64,000 nt of DNA from assembly GCF_002504165.1 (NCBI RefSeq), contig NZ_CP021404.1:2480001-2544000 (forward strand). The letters run 5' to 3'. The number at the start of each line of letters is the position of its first letter. Within the stretch, counting starts at the first letter, position 1. This stretch comes from Pacificitalea manganoxidans. Its GTDB lineage: Bacteria > Pseudomonadota > Alphaproteobacteria > Rhodobacterales > Rhodobacteraceae. Positions 45,666-54,835 of this stretch are shown here, in pieces. The notes beneath the pieces were generated by a model. The model was not told the DNA's origin. It saw nothing but the letters and a program-made list of their open reading frames with translations, and did no database searches. A program made the translations under genes and the position numbers.

Positions 45666-46322
45666 TCATTCCCCGCGGTCGGCGGCGATGATGCGCACGG
45701 GGTCGGTCAACGCTCGGCTGCCGTTGCGGGACTTGGAGCCCAGCGTCAGCGTTACGCCCAGATCCGGCACGAATTCCATGAACACCGTCGCATCGGCCTG
45801 ACCTTCGGGACCGTAGCGCAGCTGATAGGGCAGGACGTCGTAGCTGCACGGGCCGATCTCGCGGCGGCGGGCGTCGTAGACCTGCACCTCCATGCGCAGT
45901 TGGTTGGCCTGCCCGCTGCCGTAGCCTTCGAGGATCTGTTCGGCCCAGTGCTGACCGGGGGCGAGCGGCAGATGCGCGGCGGGATCGAAGGGATAGCCGG
46001 TCAGGAACGGCGGCTCGGCGGGTTGCTCGACGATCCGGTCGGACAGCAGGAACACACCGCCCAATGCCTCGACCCGCGAGGTTTCGCCGGGACTGGCGGC
46101 GATGGAGGTCAGTTCCACCACTGTGTTGGCGGTGCCTTGGCTGAACCGGGTCACATCGCCATTGGCATAGGTCACGCTGAACCCGGAGGCGAGGTCATCC
46201 CCAACGGGGCAGGTTTCGGCGGAGTCGGCGGAGGTCTGCGCCAGCGCCGCGCCCGCGGGCCAAGCAGCGGCGAGCCCGGCCAGAATGCTGGCTCTCAACA
46301 GCGCGGCCCCGCCCGATGCCAC
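45666..46322 (-). CDS. Hypothetical exported protein
   Basis: 218 aa as drawn, from a GTG at 46322 giving the signal-peptide-like N-terminus VASGGAALLRASILAGLAAA ending GAALAQ. The mature part is beta-rich with no family I recognise (FSVTYANGDVTRFSQGTANT; LTGYPFDPAAHLPLAPGQHW). The frame is open further upstream to an ATG at 46478, but that stretch is Arg/Pro/His-rich and non-coding in character, and neither start has a strong ribosome site. It is separated from ureE by the repeat locus C. Confidence 0.65.
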   Translation of the reverse strand: MASGGAALLRASILAGLAAAWPAGAALAQTSADSAETCPVGDDLASGFSVTYANGDVTRFSQGTANTVVELTSIAASPGETSRVEALGGVFLLSDRIVEQPAEPPFLTGYPFDPAAHLPLAPGQHWAEQILEGYGSGQANQLRMEVQVYDARRREIGPCSYDVLPYQLRYGPEGQADATVFMEFVPDLGVTLTLGSKSRNGSRALTDPVRIIAADRGE

Positions 46323-46842
46323 GGCACGAGGGATGCGCGGCAGGGGACGGGGACGGCTGGAGTTTTCCGGACGGGACCGGCCCGGAAACAGGTGATGGCC
46401 CCAACCGGTGGCGGGGCCGAATGTCAAATGGGCGGCGGCGCGGGCCGCACCGCGGAAGTCATAGCGCAGTCGGGTCATGCCCGGACGCTGGCACGCGGCC
46501 CCGCCGGGGGCAAGGCACGAGGCCCGCGCAAAGGCGTGACTGACGCGGATGTGTTCGGATCGGCCCTCGATTGCACGTGACACGGCAGAAGGCTGGCACG
46601 CGGCGCGGCGGAAGGCTGGCCCCGCTTGCGCAGTCGAGACCTTGGGAGGAAAGGTCCGGTGCGCGAAGCGGGGTTCGGATCGTCGGGACCGGGCGGGAGG
46701 ACCCGGCCACCCCCGGCTGGCGCATCATCGGTTCACGACCTGTCGGCAGGGAGGGTGCCGCGATCTGGAACCGACATGAACAAGCTGCGCCGGGGTGTCT
46801 GCGGCCCGCCGCAAATTCGGCAGACCGTATCGTCATAAGGTC
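46323..46842. other. Intergenic region, no gene seen
   Basis: About 520 bp between the hypothetical exported protein and the CU-rich RNA downstream of DUF1127. The open frames here are GC-driven. No tRNA, terminator or known RNA was recognised. Confidence 0.4.
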
Positions 46843-47020
46843 GGGGCGACATGTCGCCCCATGCGCGCGGCCCCGGAGGGGAGGTCAATCGCCGCGTCCG
46901 CGCTCACCTGCGGGCCGGGAGGGGCCCTTGGCGGTGAGGATAACAGCGGCGAGCGGGTCAGCGCGCATCCGGTCCGACATCGCAGGGGGGAGGAGGAGAC
47001 CCCGCTGCCGGATCGGTCAA
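46843..47020 (-). ncRNA. Candidate cuckoo/CcsR-type small RNA downstream of DUF1127
   Basis: On the minus strand, directly after the DUF1127 stop, a hairpin pairs GCAG-C-GGGG (47008-47000) with CCCC-CTGC (46989-46982) and presents TCTCCTCCTCCCC, an anti-Shine-Dalgarno CU-rich loop. Further CU-rich patches follow (CCCCTCCC; ACCTCCCCTCC). The segment ends in a strong hairpin GGGGCGA-CATG-TCGCCCC (46860-46843). In Rhodobacter sphaeroides the CcsR1-4 RNAs with CCUCCUCCC loops are processed from the 3' side of a DUF1127 mRNA. Only one clear motif copy is visible here. Confidence 0.5.
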
Positions 47021-47233
47021 TCAGCCCAGACGGGAGACGAGGTAGCCCGAGATCTGGTCGCGGGTCAGGCCGCGCTCGGCCAGTTCTTCGTCGTTCAGGG
47101 CGTAAAGGGTGTTGGCTTCGTCGCGGACTTCGATGGCGGTGTTCAGGGCCACGAAGAAATCACGCACCACGCGGAAGGGGGCGGTGAGAACGGCGGGAAG
47201 CGGGCTGGCGGCATTTGCGGTCATGGTGGTCAT
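47021..47233 (-). CDS. DUF1127 domain small protein (YjiS-like)
   Basis: 70-aa protein. After an N-terminal helix (SPLPAVLTAPFRVVRDFFVA) comes the DUF1127 motif region YALNDEELAERGLTRDQISG. Such small Arg-containing proteins can bind RNA; CcaF1 of Rhodobacter sphaeroides belongs to this class. The ATG at 47233 has AGGA eight bases upstream, while a second ATG three codons later lacks this. A CU-rich RNA follows the stop, matching the CcaF1-CcsR layout. Confidence 0.87.
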   Translation of the reverse strand: MTTMTANAASPLPAVLTAPFRVVRDFFVALNTAIEVRDEANTLYALNDEELAERGLTRDQISGYLVSRLG

Positions 47234-47865
47234 TGGATCGTTCCTATCGGTTGCTTGCGTCTTGGTGTTGACCCTTCATATCGTGCCGCGATGCAGCGTT
47301 TAAACCGACAACCCGGAAACCCCGCGTTGCGCTTGGTGCATAACAGAATTTGCACTGTGATCACAAAGTAGGCGGGTCTGGATGGCAATCGGGCGGACAG
47401 CGAATGCTGCAACGCGGCAAGGGCGGCGTGCGCCTTGGATCCTCCGCCCTGCCCGCAGGCTGGTTTCGGGTGCGGCACGCGAGGAGAGGGGCGCGGGTCT
47501 GACCAGGGGACCGGCGCTTTGGTCAGGAGCACGGCGGCGCGCCGGGATGAGGCATGCCGTTTCGCTGCGGGGCGCGATTTCTCCGGTGCGCGTTGCGACT
47601 GCTCGGACGCGAGCGCATCCGCCCGTGGGCTAGGGGCCGCCGCGCGGGCTGTCCGTTCCATGGTCCGCCGCGTGGCCACGCTGTGCCGCCCCTCAAGCGC
47701 GGACGTGGCGGACAGACCTAGACCGCAGATGCGCCGCCCGTGCGGCCCCACCCCGGTCAGGCCGCTGTCGCGGCTCCTGTGCCTCCCCTGCCCGGCCCCA
47801 CTTGCACAGCGCGCAACCATCGCCTATCCCGCTTGAACCACGCATGAGGGACGGAACCGGGGCTG
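47234..47865. promoter_or_regulatory. Divergent intergenic region DUF1127 / lysC
   Basis: 632 bp without a supported gene, holding the promoters of both flanking genes. TGTGATCACA at 47356-47365 is a short perfect palindrome upstream of DUF1127. The open minus-strand frame across the region has non-protein composition. No conserved RNA or terminator recognised. Confidence 0.4.
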
Positions 47866-49104
47866 ATGCCGCTGCTTGTCATGAAATTCGGTGGCACTTC
47901 GGTTGCCACGCTGGACCGCATTCGCCGGGCCGCTAAACGGGTCGGGCGCGAAGTCGCGAACGGCTATGATGTGATCGTCATCGTCTCGGCCATGTCGGGC
48001 AAGACCAATGAACTGGTGGGATGGGTCAATGAGACCTCGCCCCTGTTCGACGCGCGCGAATACGACGCGGTGGTCAGCTCGGGCGAGAACGTGACCGCAG
48101 GGCTGATGGCGCTGACGTTGCAGGAAATGGACGTGCCGGCGCGCAGCTGGCAGGGCTGGCAGGTGCCGCTCAAGACCAATTCCGCCCATGCCGCCGCGCG
48201 GATCGAGGAAATCCCGACCGACAACCTGATGGCCAAATTCGGCGAAGGCATGAAGGTCGCGGTCGTTGCGGGTTTTCAGGGGATCAGCCCGGAGGGCCGG
48301 ATCACCACGCTGGGCCGGGGCGGATCGGACACCACCGCCGTGGCCTTTGCCGCCGCATTCGGCGCGGAGCGGTGCGATATCTATACCGATGTGGACGGCG
48401 TCTACACGACCGACCCCCGCATCACCAAGAAGGCGCGCAAGCTCGACCGGATCGCGTTCGAGGAAATGCTGGAACTCGCCAGCCTTGGCGCCAAGGTGTT
48501 GCAGACCCGTTCGGTCGAACTGGCGATGCGCTACAATGTGCGCCTGCGGGTGCTGTCGAGCTTCGAGGACAATAACGAGAGCGCCGGAACGCTGGTCTGC
48601 TCCGAGGAGGAAATCGTGGAAAGCAATGTGGTCTCCGGCGTCGCCTTCAGCCGCGACGAAACCAAGATGACGCTCACCGCCGTGGCCGACAAGCCTGGCA
48701 TCGCCGCCGCGATTTTCGGGCCCTTGGCCGATGCGGGCGTCAATGTGGACATGATCATTCAGAACGTGTCCGACGAGGGGCGCACCGATATGACCTTCTC
48801 CTGCCCCACCGATCAGGTGCGCCGCGCGGAGAAGGCGCTGGAGGATGCGAAAAGCTCCGGCGATATCGATTTCGGCGGGCTGAAGATCGACGGCGACGTG
48901 TGCAAGGTATCCGTGGTAGGCATCGGCATGCGCAGCCATGCGGGTGTCGCGGCGCGGATGTTCAAGGCCTTGCGCGACGAGAGCATCAACATCAAGGTGA
49001 TTGCAACTTCCGAGATAAAGATTTCGGTCCTGATCGACCGGAAGTATCTGGAACTGGCCGTGCAGGCGCTTCATGATGCCTTCGGGCTGGAGACGGCGGC
49101 CTGA
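47866..49104 (+). CDS. lysC: Aspartate kinase
   Basis: 412-aa enzyme phosphorylating L-aspartate, first step towards Lys, Thr, Met and diaminopimelate. The kinase signature LVMKFGGTSVATLDRI, SSGENVTAGLMAL and ITTLGRGGSDTTAVAFAAAF are present. Two C-terminal ACT domains (from about 265; KPGIAAAIFGPLADAGVNVD and GMRSHAGVAARMFKALRDE) give feedback control by Lys or Thr. The ATG at 47866 begins the beta strand of the kinase domain. It is followed 22 bp later by ptsP. Confidence 0.97.
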   Translation: MPLLVMKFGGTSVATLDRIRRAAKRVGREVANGYDVIVIVSAMSGKTNELVGWVNETSPLFDAREYDAVVSSGENVTAGLMALTLQEMDVPARSWQGWQVPLKTNSAHAAARIEEIPTDNLMAKFGEGMKVAVVAGFQGISPEGRITTLGRGGSDTTAVAFAAAFGAERCDIYTDVDGVYTTDPRITKKARKLDRIAFEEMLELASLGAKVLQTRSVELAMRYNVRLRVLSSFEDNNESAGTLVCSEEEIVESNVVSGVAFSRDETKMTLTAVADKPGIAAAIFGPLADAGVNVDMIIQNVSDEGRTDMTFSCPTDQVRRAEKALEDAKSSGDIDFGGLKIDGDVCKVSVVGIGMRSHAGVAARMFKALRDESINIKVIATSEIKISVLIDRKYLELAVQALHDAFGLETAA

Positions 49105-49126
49105 CGCGAAGCCTGACAGGAGGCGG

Positions 49127-51373
49127 ATGAGCAATACGACCGGAAGCGGCAGCCGCAGGCTGCTCGGGCGCCTGCGCCAGACCCTTGCCGAGCCGGGCGA
49201 GGGGCAGGAAAGGCTTGACCGGATCGTGAAGCTCATCGCCGAGGAGATGGCGACGCATGTCTGCTCCATCTACCTGTTCCGTGATGCCGAAACGCTGGAG
49301 CTTTGCGCGACCGAGGGTCTGAAGGCCGCCGCCGTGCACGAAACCCGGATGCGGATGGGCGAGGGTCTGGTGGGCCGCGTGGCGCAACTGGCCAAGCCCA
49401 TCAACACCGCCAACGCCCCCGCCGAGCGCGGATTTCGCTACATGCCAGAAACCGGGGAGGAGATTTATTCCGCCTTCCTCGGTGTGCCGATCCAGCGGCT
49501 GGGGGAGCGTCTGGGCGTGTTGGTGGTGCAAAGCCGCGAAGCCCGCGCCTATTCCGAGGATGACCTCTACGCGCTGGAGGTTGTCGCGATGGTTCTGGCC
49601 GAAATGGCGGAACTGGGCGCGTTCATCGGGGAAGGCGCAGCGCTGGCGGCGCGTCACCAGCAGCCCGTCGCCTTTCGCGGCACGATCGGGCAGGAGGGCA
49701 CCGCCGAGGGCCATGTCTACCTGCACGAGCCCCGCGTCGTGGTCACCAACCCCTTTGCCGACGATGCCGAGGCCGAACTGCACCGGCTGCGCGAAGCCGT
49801 GGATGCGCTGCGGGTGTCGGTGGATGAAATGCTCATCTCCGCCCCATTGGGCGATGGCGATCAGCGCGAGGTGCTGGAAGCCTACCGGATGTTCGCCAAT
49901 TCCAAGGGCTGGCTGCGCCGGATGGAAGAGGACATCAGCCGCGGCCTGTCCGCCGAGGCGGCCGTGGAGAAGGAACAATCCACCGCCCGCGCCCGCCTGC
50001 AACAGGTGCCCGACGCCTATTTGCGCGAACGCTTGCAGGATCTCGACGATCTGTCGAACCGGCTGTTGCGGCTGTTAACCGGACAGGGCCGCGACACCGG
50101 CGCGGAAATGCCCGACGACCCGATCCTCGTCGCGCGCAATATCGGGCCGGGGGAATTGCTGGCCTATGGGCGCAGCCTGCGCGGCATCGTGCTGGAGGAA
50201 GGCTCCGTCGGGTCGCATGCCGCGATCGTCGCCCGCGCGCTGGCGATCCCGCTGGTGATCCATGCCCGCCGCATCACGACCGAGGCGCTGAACGGCGACC
50301 GTATTCTGGTCGATGGGGAACAGGGCTCCGTGCATCTGCGGCCCGAAGATACGGTGCTGTCGGCCTTCCGCGACAAGATCGCGATGCAGGCGGAGGCGAT
50401 GCAGCGCTATGCCTCGATCCGCGACAAGCCCGCCACCGCGACCTGCGGCGTGACCATCGGGCTGCATATGAATGCCGGGCTGATGGCCGATCTGCCCTCG
50501 CTCGACGGGTCTGGCGCCGAGGGCGTGGGGCTGTTTCGCACCGAGCTGCAATTCCTGATCCGCAATCACGTTCCGCGCCGGGGTGAGTTGGCCGCGCTCT
50601 ATGCCCGTGTGCTGGATGCGGCGGGGGATAAGCGGGTGGCGTTCCGCACGCTCGATATCGGCTCCGACAAGGTGCTGCCCTATATGAAGCGGCTCGACGA
50701 GCCGAACCCGGCGCTTGGCTGGCGCGCGATCCGCGTCGGCCTCGACAAGCCCGGCGTGATGCGGATGCAGTTGCAGGCGCTGATCCGGGCCGCGCGGGGG
50801 CGTCCGCTGACCGTGATGTTCCCCTTTGTGGCCCAGTTCGAGGAATACAAAGCCGCGCGGCAGGCCCTGCTCGACGAGATCAACCGCGAGGAAAAGCTGG
50901 GCCATGTCCTGCCGTCCAAACTGGAAATCGGGGCGATGCTGGAAACGCCGTCGCTGGCCTTTGCGCCGAAGCAGTTCTTCGACATGGCGGATTTCATCTC
51001 CATCGGGGGCAATGATCTCAAGCAGTTCTTCTTTGCCGCCGACCGCGAGAACGAAATGGTGCGGCGGCGTTACGACACGCTGAACGTGTCGTTCCTGACG
51101 TTTCTGGAGCAGATCGTGCGGCGCTGCGCGGAGAGCAACGTGCATCTGAGCTTCTGCGGCGAGGATGCGGGCCGCCCGATCGAGGCGCTGTGCTTTGCCG
51201 CGATGGGCCTGCGCAACCTGTCGATGCGCCCGGCCTCCATCGGCCCGGTCAAGAACATGATCCGCCGGACCAGCATCGCGGAGGCCCGCGCCGTCATCGA
51301 TCAGGCCATCGAGAACGGCGACCAGTCCGTGCGCCCCGCGATCATGGAATGGCTGCGCGGCAACTGGGCGTGA
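49127..51373 (+). CDS. ptsP: Phosphoenolpyruvate-protein phosphotransferase with GAF domain (EI-Ntr)
   Basis: 748-aa first component of the nitrogen-type phosphotransfer system. The N-terminal GAF domain (about 1-170: THVCSIYLFRDAETLELCAT, MRMGEGLVGRVAQLAKPINT) may sense glutamine. The EI core has the phospho-His loop GSVGSHAAIVARALAIP, the PEP-binding block GVGLFRTELQFLIRNH and the C-terminal active-site Cys region LSFCGEDAGRPIE. The start at 49127 follows AGGAGGCGG; the longer frame overlaps lysC. With HPr and EIIA (elsewhere) it regulates carbon, nitrogen and potassium balance. The lysC–ptsP order is conserved in this family. Confidence 0.96.
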   Translation: MSNTTGSGSRRLLGRLRQTLAEPGEGQERLDRIVKLIAEEMATHVCSIYLFRDAETLELCATEGLKAAAVHETRMRMGEGLVGRVAQLAKPINTANAPAERGFRYMPETGEEIYSAFLGVPIQRLGERLGVLVVQSREARAYSEDDLYALEVVAMVLAEMAELGAFIGEGAALAARHQQPVAFRGTIGQEGTAEGHVYLHEPRVVVTNPFADDAEAELHRLREAVDALRVSVDEMLISAPLGDGDQREVLEAYRMFANSKGWLRRMEEDISRGLSAEAAVEKEQSTARARLQQVPDAYLRERLQDLDDLSNRLLRLLTGQGRDTGAEMPDDPILVARNIGPGELLAYGRSLRGIVLEEGSVGSHAAIVARALAIPLVIHARRITTEALNGDRILVDGEQGSVHLRPEDTVLSAFRDKIAMQAEAMQRYASIRDKPATATCGVTIGLHMNAGLMADLPSLDGSGAEGVGLFRTELQFLIRNHVPRRGELAALYARVLDAAGDKRVAFRTLDIGSDKVLPYMKRLDEPNPALGWRAIRVGLDKPGVMRMQLQALIRAARGRPLTVMFPFVAQFEEYKAARQALLDEINREEKLGHVLPSKLEIGAMLETPSLAFAPKQFFDMADFISIGGNDLKQFFFAADRENEMVRRRYDTLNVSFLTFLEQIVRRCAESNVHLSFCGEDAGRPIEALCFAAMGLRNLSMRPASIGPVKNMIRRTSIAEARAVIDQAIENGDQSVRPAIMEWLRGNWA

Positions 51374-51405
51374 GCCGGGCCTATCTGGTTTAACTGGCGA
51401 CGTGA

Positions 51406-52200
51406 GCCTGCCCGCGGGGTGGCGCTGCTCCGGGTGAGCGGCGCGCTCTATGGTGGGGCGTTCCTCCCCGATCCGAGGTCAGCGCGAGGTGGCACAGCGC
51501 CAGCCCGTCGGACGGGCAGGCGCTCGCCCGCGCGGCTTCGCCTTGTTCGCGGGCGGTTGCGCTGAGTTCCGATCGGCGCGCCGCACAGCTGTTGTTCTAA
51601 GCACAACGGAAGCCTGCCCGTGGGATGGCGCTGCTCCGGGTGAGCGGCGCGATTTATGGTGGCCAAGTCCTTCTCCGCTCCGAGGTCAGCGTGAGATGGC
51701 CAAGCGCCAGCCCGTCGCGGCGGGCAGGCGCTCGCCCGCGCGCTTCGCTTGTTCGCGGGCGGTTGCGCTTAGGTCAGAGAAAGCGAGGCATAATCACTCC
51801 GGGTGCGACGTGAGCCTGCCCGTGGGGTGGCGCTGCTCCGGGTGAGCGGGTGCGCTTTATGGTGGCCAAGCTCCTCCTCGCCCTGAGGTTAGCGCGAGAT
51901 GACAAAGCGCCAGCCCGCAGGGACGGGCAGGCGCTCGCCCGCGCGCTTCGCTTGTTCGCGGGCGGTTGCGCTTAGGTCAGAGAAAGCGAGGCATAATCAC
52001 TCCGGGTGCGACGTGAGCCTGCCCGTGGGGTGGCGCTGCTCCGGGTGAGCGGCGCGATTTATGGTGGCCAAGTCCCTCCCCGCCCTGAGGTCAGCGCGAG
52101 GTGACAAAGCGCCAGCCCGCCGGCACGGGCAGGCGCTCGCCCGCGCGGCTGCGCCTTGTTCGCGGGCGGTGGCGCTGAGTTCCGAGCAGCGCGCCGTGGG
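51406..52200 (+). repeat. Tandem array of four copies of the dispersed multi-hairpin repeat (locus D)
   Basis: Units begin with GCCTGCCCG at 51406, 51612, 51814 and 52016, a period of about 202 bp, and end near 52200. Each has a head GCCTGCCCGTGGGGTGGCGC, the box GAGGTCAGCGCGAG, hairpin 1 (third unit: GCGCC 51907-51911 with GGCGC 51930-51934, inner GCCCG/CGGGC) and hairpin 2 (GCCCGCG 51937-51943 with CGCGGGC 51957-51963). Units two and three also share a spacer TTAGGTCAGAGAAAGCGAGG. The array fills the 920-bp gap between ptsP and aspS. Confidence 0.92.
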
Positions 52201-52293
52201 GGCGCCCCGTCGGCATCCGCCCTTCACCCTTGACTTCCGCCGCCCTGCGCGGTGTATCGGCGCGACACTGAAACCGGCCCGAGGGGACCTTTT

Positions 52294-54078
52294 ATGCACG
52301 CCTATCGCAGCCATACCTGCGCCGATCTGAACAAGAGCAATGTCGGCGATACCGTCCGCCTGTCGGGCTGGGTCCATCGGGTGCGGGATCACGGCGGCGT
52401 GCTGTTCATCGACCTGCGCGACCATTACGGCATCACCCAGCTGATCTGCGACGGCGACAGCCCCGTATTCGCCGAAGTCGAAAAACTGCGCTCCGAATGG
52501 TGCATCCGCATCGACGGCAGCGTGAAGGCCCGCGACGAGAGCCTTGTGAACACCAAGATCCCCACTGGCGGCATCGAAGTCTACATCCGCGATCTGGAAG
52601 TGCTGGGCGCGGCCAAGGAACTGCCGCTGATGGTATTTGGCGATCAGGAATATCCCGAAGAAACCCGCCTGCGCTATCGTTACCTCGACCTGCGGCGCGA
52701 AAACATGCAGCGCAACATGGCGCTGCGCTCGGATGTGGTGGCCTCGATCCGCAAGCGGATGTGGGACAAGGCGTTCCGCGAATACCAGACCCCGATCATC
52801 ACCGCGTCCTCGCCCGAAGGGGCGCGCGACTTCCTCGTGCCGTCGCGTTTGCATCCGGGCAAGTTCTACGCGCTGCCGCAGGCGCCGCAGCAGTTCAAGC
52901 AGCTGATCATGGTGTCGGGCTACGACAAGTATTTCCAGATCGCGCCGTGTTTCCGCGACGAAGACCCGCGCGCCGACCGCTCGCCCACCGATTTCTATCA
53001 GCTCGACATGGAAATGTCTTTTGTCACCCAGCAGGACGTGTTTGACACGATCTCCCCGGTGATCGGCGGTATTTTCGAGGAGTTCGGCGGCGGGCGCCGG
53101 GTCGACGATCCCGCGCAATGGCCGCAGATTTCCTATAAGGACGCGGCGCTGAAATACGGCACCGACAAGCCCGACCTGCGCAACCCGATCGAGATGCAGG
53201 TGGTAAGCGAGCATTTCAAAGGCTCCGGCTTTGCGATCTTTGCCAAGATCCTCGAACAGGACGGCACCGAAATCCGCGCCATTCCCGCCCCCACCGGCGG
53301 CAGCCGCAAATTCTGCGACCGCATGAATGCGTTCGCGCAGAAAGAGGGCCTGCCGGGGATGGGGTATATCTTCTGGCGCGACAAGGATGGCGAGGTCGAG
53401 GCCGCAGGCCCGCTGGCGAAAAACATCGGGCCCGAGCGGACCGAGGCGATCCGCCAGCAACTGGGTCTTGGCGTCGGCGATGCCGCGTTCTTCCTGGGCG
53501 GCAAGCCCAAGAGCTTCGAGGCCGTCGCGGGCCGCGCGCGCACCGTTATCGGCGATGAGCTGGGCCTGACCGACAAGGACCGCTTTGCCTTCGCGTGGAT
53601 CGTCGATTTCCCGATCTACGAGAAGGATGAGGAAACCGGCGCGATCGATTTCGAGCATAACCCGTTTTCGATGCCGCAGGGCGGGATGGCGGCGCTGGAG
53701 GGCGATCCGCTCGACGTGCGCGGCTACCAGTACGATCTGGCCTGCAACGGCTATGAGCTGGTGTCGGGCGCGATCCGGAACCACAAGCCGGAGATCATGT
53801 TCAAGGCGTTCGAGATCGCGGGCTACGGCCATGACGAGGTCGAGAAGCGCTTCGGCGGCATGGTCAACGCATTCCAGTATGGCGCGCCGCCGCATGGCGG
53901 TTGTGCTGCCGGGATCGACCGGATCGTGATGCTGCTGGCCGATGAAGCGAATATCCGCGAGGTCATCATGTTCCCGATGAACCAGCGTGCCGAAGACCTG
54001 ATGATGGGCGCGCCGTCGGAGCCGATGAACGAGCAGCTGCGCGAATTGCGTCTGCGGGTTCTGCCGCCCGAGGCCTGA
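52294..54078 (+). CDS. aspS: Aspartyl-tRNA synthetase
   Basis: 594-aa class II synthetase of the long bacterial type with a GAD insertion. The N-terminal anticodon-binding OB domain is [20 protein letters not shown]. Motif 2 is in [20 protein letters not shown], and motif 3 near [20 protein letters not shown]. It charges tRNA-Asp, and possibly tRNA-Asn for the amidation route. The start at 52294 ([16 protein letters not shown]) has GAGGGGACCTTTT upstream. The gene lies downstream of the four-copy repeat array, and the start of that array could affect its expression. Confidence 0.97.
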   Translation: MHAYRSHTCADLNKSNVGDTVRLSGWVHRVRDHGGVLFIDLRDHYGITQLICDGDSPVFAEVEKLRSEWCIRIDGSVKARDESLVNTKIPTGGIEVYIRDLEVLGAAKELPLMVFGDQEYPEETRLRYRYLDLRRENMQRNMALRSDVVASIRKRMWDKAFREYQTPIITASSPEGARDFLVPSRLHPGKFYALPQAPQQFKQLIMVSGYDKYFQIAPCFRDEDPRADRSPTDFYQLDMEMSFVTQQDVFDTISPVIGGIFEEFGGGRRVDDPAQWPQISYKDAALKYGTDKPDLRNPIEMQVVSEHFKGSGFAIFAKILEQDGTEIRAIPAPTGGSRKFCDRMNAFAQKEGLPGMGYIFWRDKDGEVEAAGPLAKNIGPERTEAIRQQLGLGVGDAAFFLGGKPKSFEAVAGRARTVIGDELGLTDKDRFAFAWIVDFPIYEKDEETGAIDFEHNPFSMPQGGMAALEGDPLDVRGYQYDLACNGYELVSGAIRNHKPEIMFKAFEIAGYGHDEVEKRFGGMVNAFQYGAPPHGGCAAGIDRIVMLLADEANIREVIMFPMNQRAEDLMMGAPSEPMNEQLRELRLRVLPPEA

Positions 54079-54162
54079 TCCGACCTGCCGTGGCCTGCGC
54101 CGATCCGGGGCGGGCCGCGACAGAACCGTGCCGGATGGTTGGAAACCGGTCGAACAAAATCG

Positions 54163-54224
54163 CTCCCGTTGCGTTGGGGTGCCAGTCACCGCGCAGGCTT
54201 CTGCGCCGGTATCAGCAACGGGAG
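54163..54224 (+). ncRNA. Structured leader RNA predicted to occlude the ribosome site of a 22-codon gene
   Basis: CTCCCGTTGC (54163-54172) and GCAACGGGAG (54215-54224) form a perfect 10-bp helix. Inside are GGTG-CCAGT-CACC (54178-54190) and GCGCAG-GCTT-CTGCGC (54191-54206), with 5- and 8-nt joiners, so the whole resembles a three-way junction. The 3' arm contains GGGAG (54220-54224), the ribosome site of the small gene at 54232. A riboswitch-like or thermosensor role is possible. No known class was recognised. Confidence 0.55.
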
Positions 54225-54231
54225 TTTCACC

Positions 54232-54300
54232 ATGCGCAAGTTCATCAAGTATTTCGCGATCTACAAGCTTGTCCGTCGGTTCATGCGCCGCCGCGCCTGA
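54232..54300 (+). CDS. Small cationic peptide gene (22 aa)
   Basis: Tiny gene of 22 codons encoding MRKFIKYFAIYKLVRRFMRR followed by RA. It has nine basic residues and no acidic ones, and could form an amphipathic helix with aromatic residues Phe4, Tyr7, Phe8, Tyr11 and Phe17. The ribosome site GGGAG lies seven bases upstream of the ATG but within a stable helix. A terminator-like hairpin follows 50 bp after the stop, so it could be a self-contained transcript between aspS and the TusA gene. A membrane peptide or leader peptide are alternatives; no homologue is known to me. Confidence 0.55.
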   Translation: MRKFIKYFAIYKLVRRFMRRRA

Positions 54301-54350
54301 GCCGGGCCGCGCCCGCTGGGGCCACGGACCTGCCGACCGACACTGAGTGA

Positions 54351-54404
54351 CGCCCGCTGCGGGCCGGTATCGCGTGACGCGCCCGGACCCGAGCGGGCGT
54401 TTTT
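54351..54404 (+). terminator. Intrinsic terminator after the small cationic gene
   Basis: CGCCCGCT (54351-54358) pairs with AGCGGGCG (54392-54399), with a large GC-rich structured interior, and is followed by TTTTT (54400-54404). Confidence 0.75.
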
Positions 54405-54511
54405 CATAGGAGCCGCGCGCATGGGGCCGCATGGACAGGCGGGCGGGTGGCTTGCTATGGCGGGGAACGCCCCTGCCCGCGCCTGTCCCCGCCTTGTCCC
54501 CCGGATGCCCT

Positions 54512-54835
54512 ATGCCCCCTGCCGCCGATTTCGAGCCTGACCCCAACCGCCGCGCGGTGCCTGTCTGCGACGCGCTTGGGCTGCTATGCCCGTTGCCGGT
54601 GCTGCGGGCGCGCAAACGGTTGCTGGCGCTGGCGCCCGGCATGGTGCTGGAAGTGCTGGCCGACGATCCGATGGCGCGCATCGATCTGCCGCATTTCTGC
54701 GCGGAGGCGGGGCATCACCTGTTGGAGGCCGCGCCCGCGCCGCAGGCCGCCGGAGCCCATGCCCCCGCCGATCCTGCCCGTCCCGCATGGCGATACCTGA
54801 TCCGGCGCGGCGCGGATCGTCCGGAGCCGGGCTGA
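54512..54835 (+). CDS. TusA-family sulfurtransferase
   Basis: 107-aa sulfur carrier. CDALGLLCPLPVLRARKRLL carries the family C-P-x-P motif with the persulfide Cys (about residue 28), and VLEVLADDPMARIDLPHFCA is the second half of the fold. A Pro/Ala-rich tail follows. The start at 54512 gives MPPAADFEPDPNRRAVPV; earlier residues in the frame are not protein-like. It is followed 104 bp later by an SDR gene. Confidence 0.85.
   Translation: MPPAADFEPDPNRRAVPVCDALGLLCPLPVLRARKRLLALAPGMVLEVLADDPMARIDLPHFCAEAGHHLLEAAPAPQAAGAHAPADPARPAWRYLIRRGADRPEPG

Noticed and set aside
46580-46842. RNase P RNA-like stretch (GGAGGAAAGGTCCGG)
   Set aside because: Resembles only one short block of the RNA; the remaining universally conserved segments are missing.
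47356-47365. TGTGATCACA as a CRP/FNR site upstream of DUF1127
   Set aside because: The half-sites have no central spacer as in CRP sites, and a 10-bp palindrome can arise by chance.
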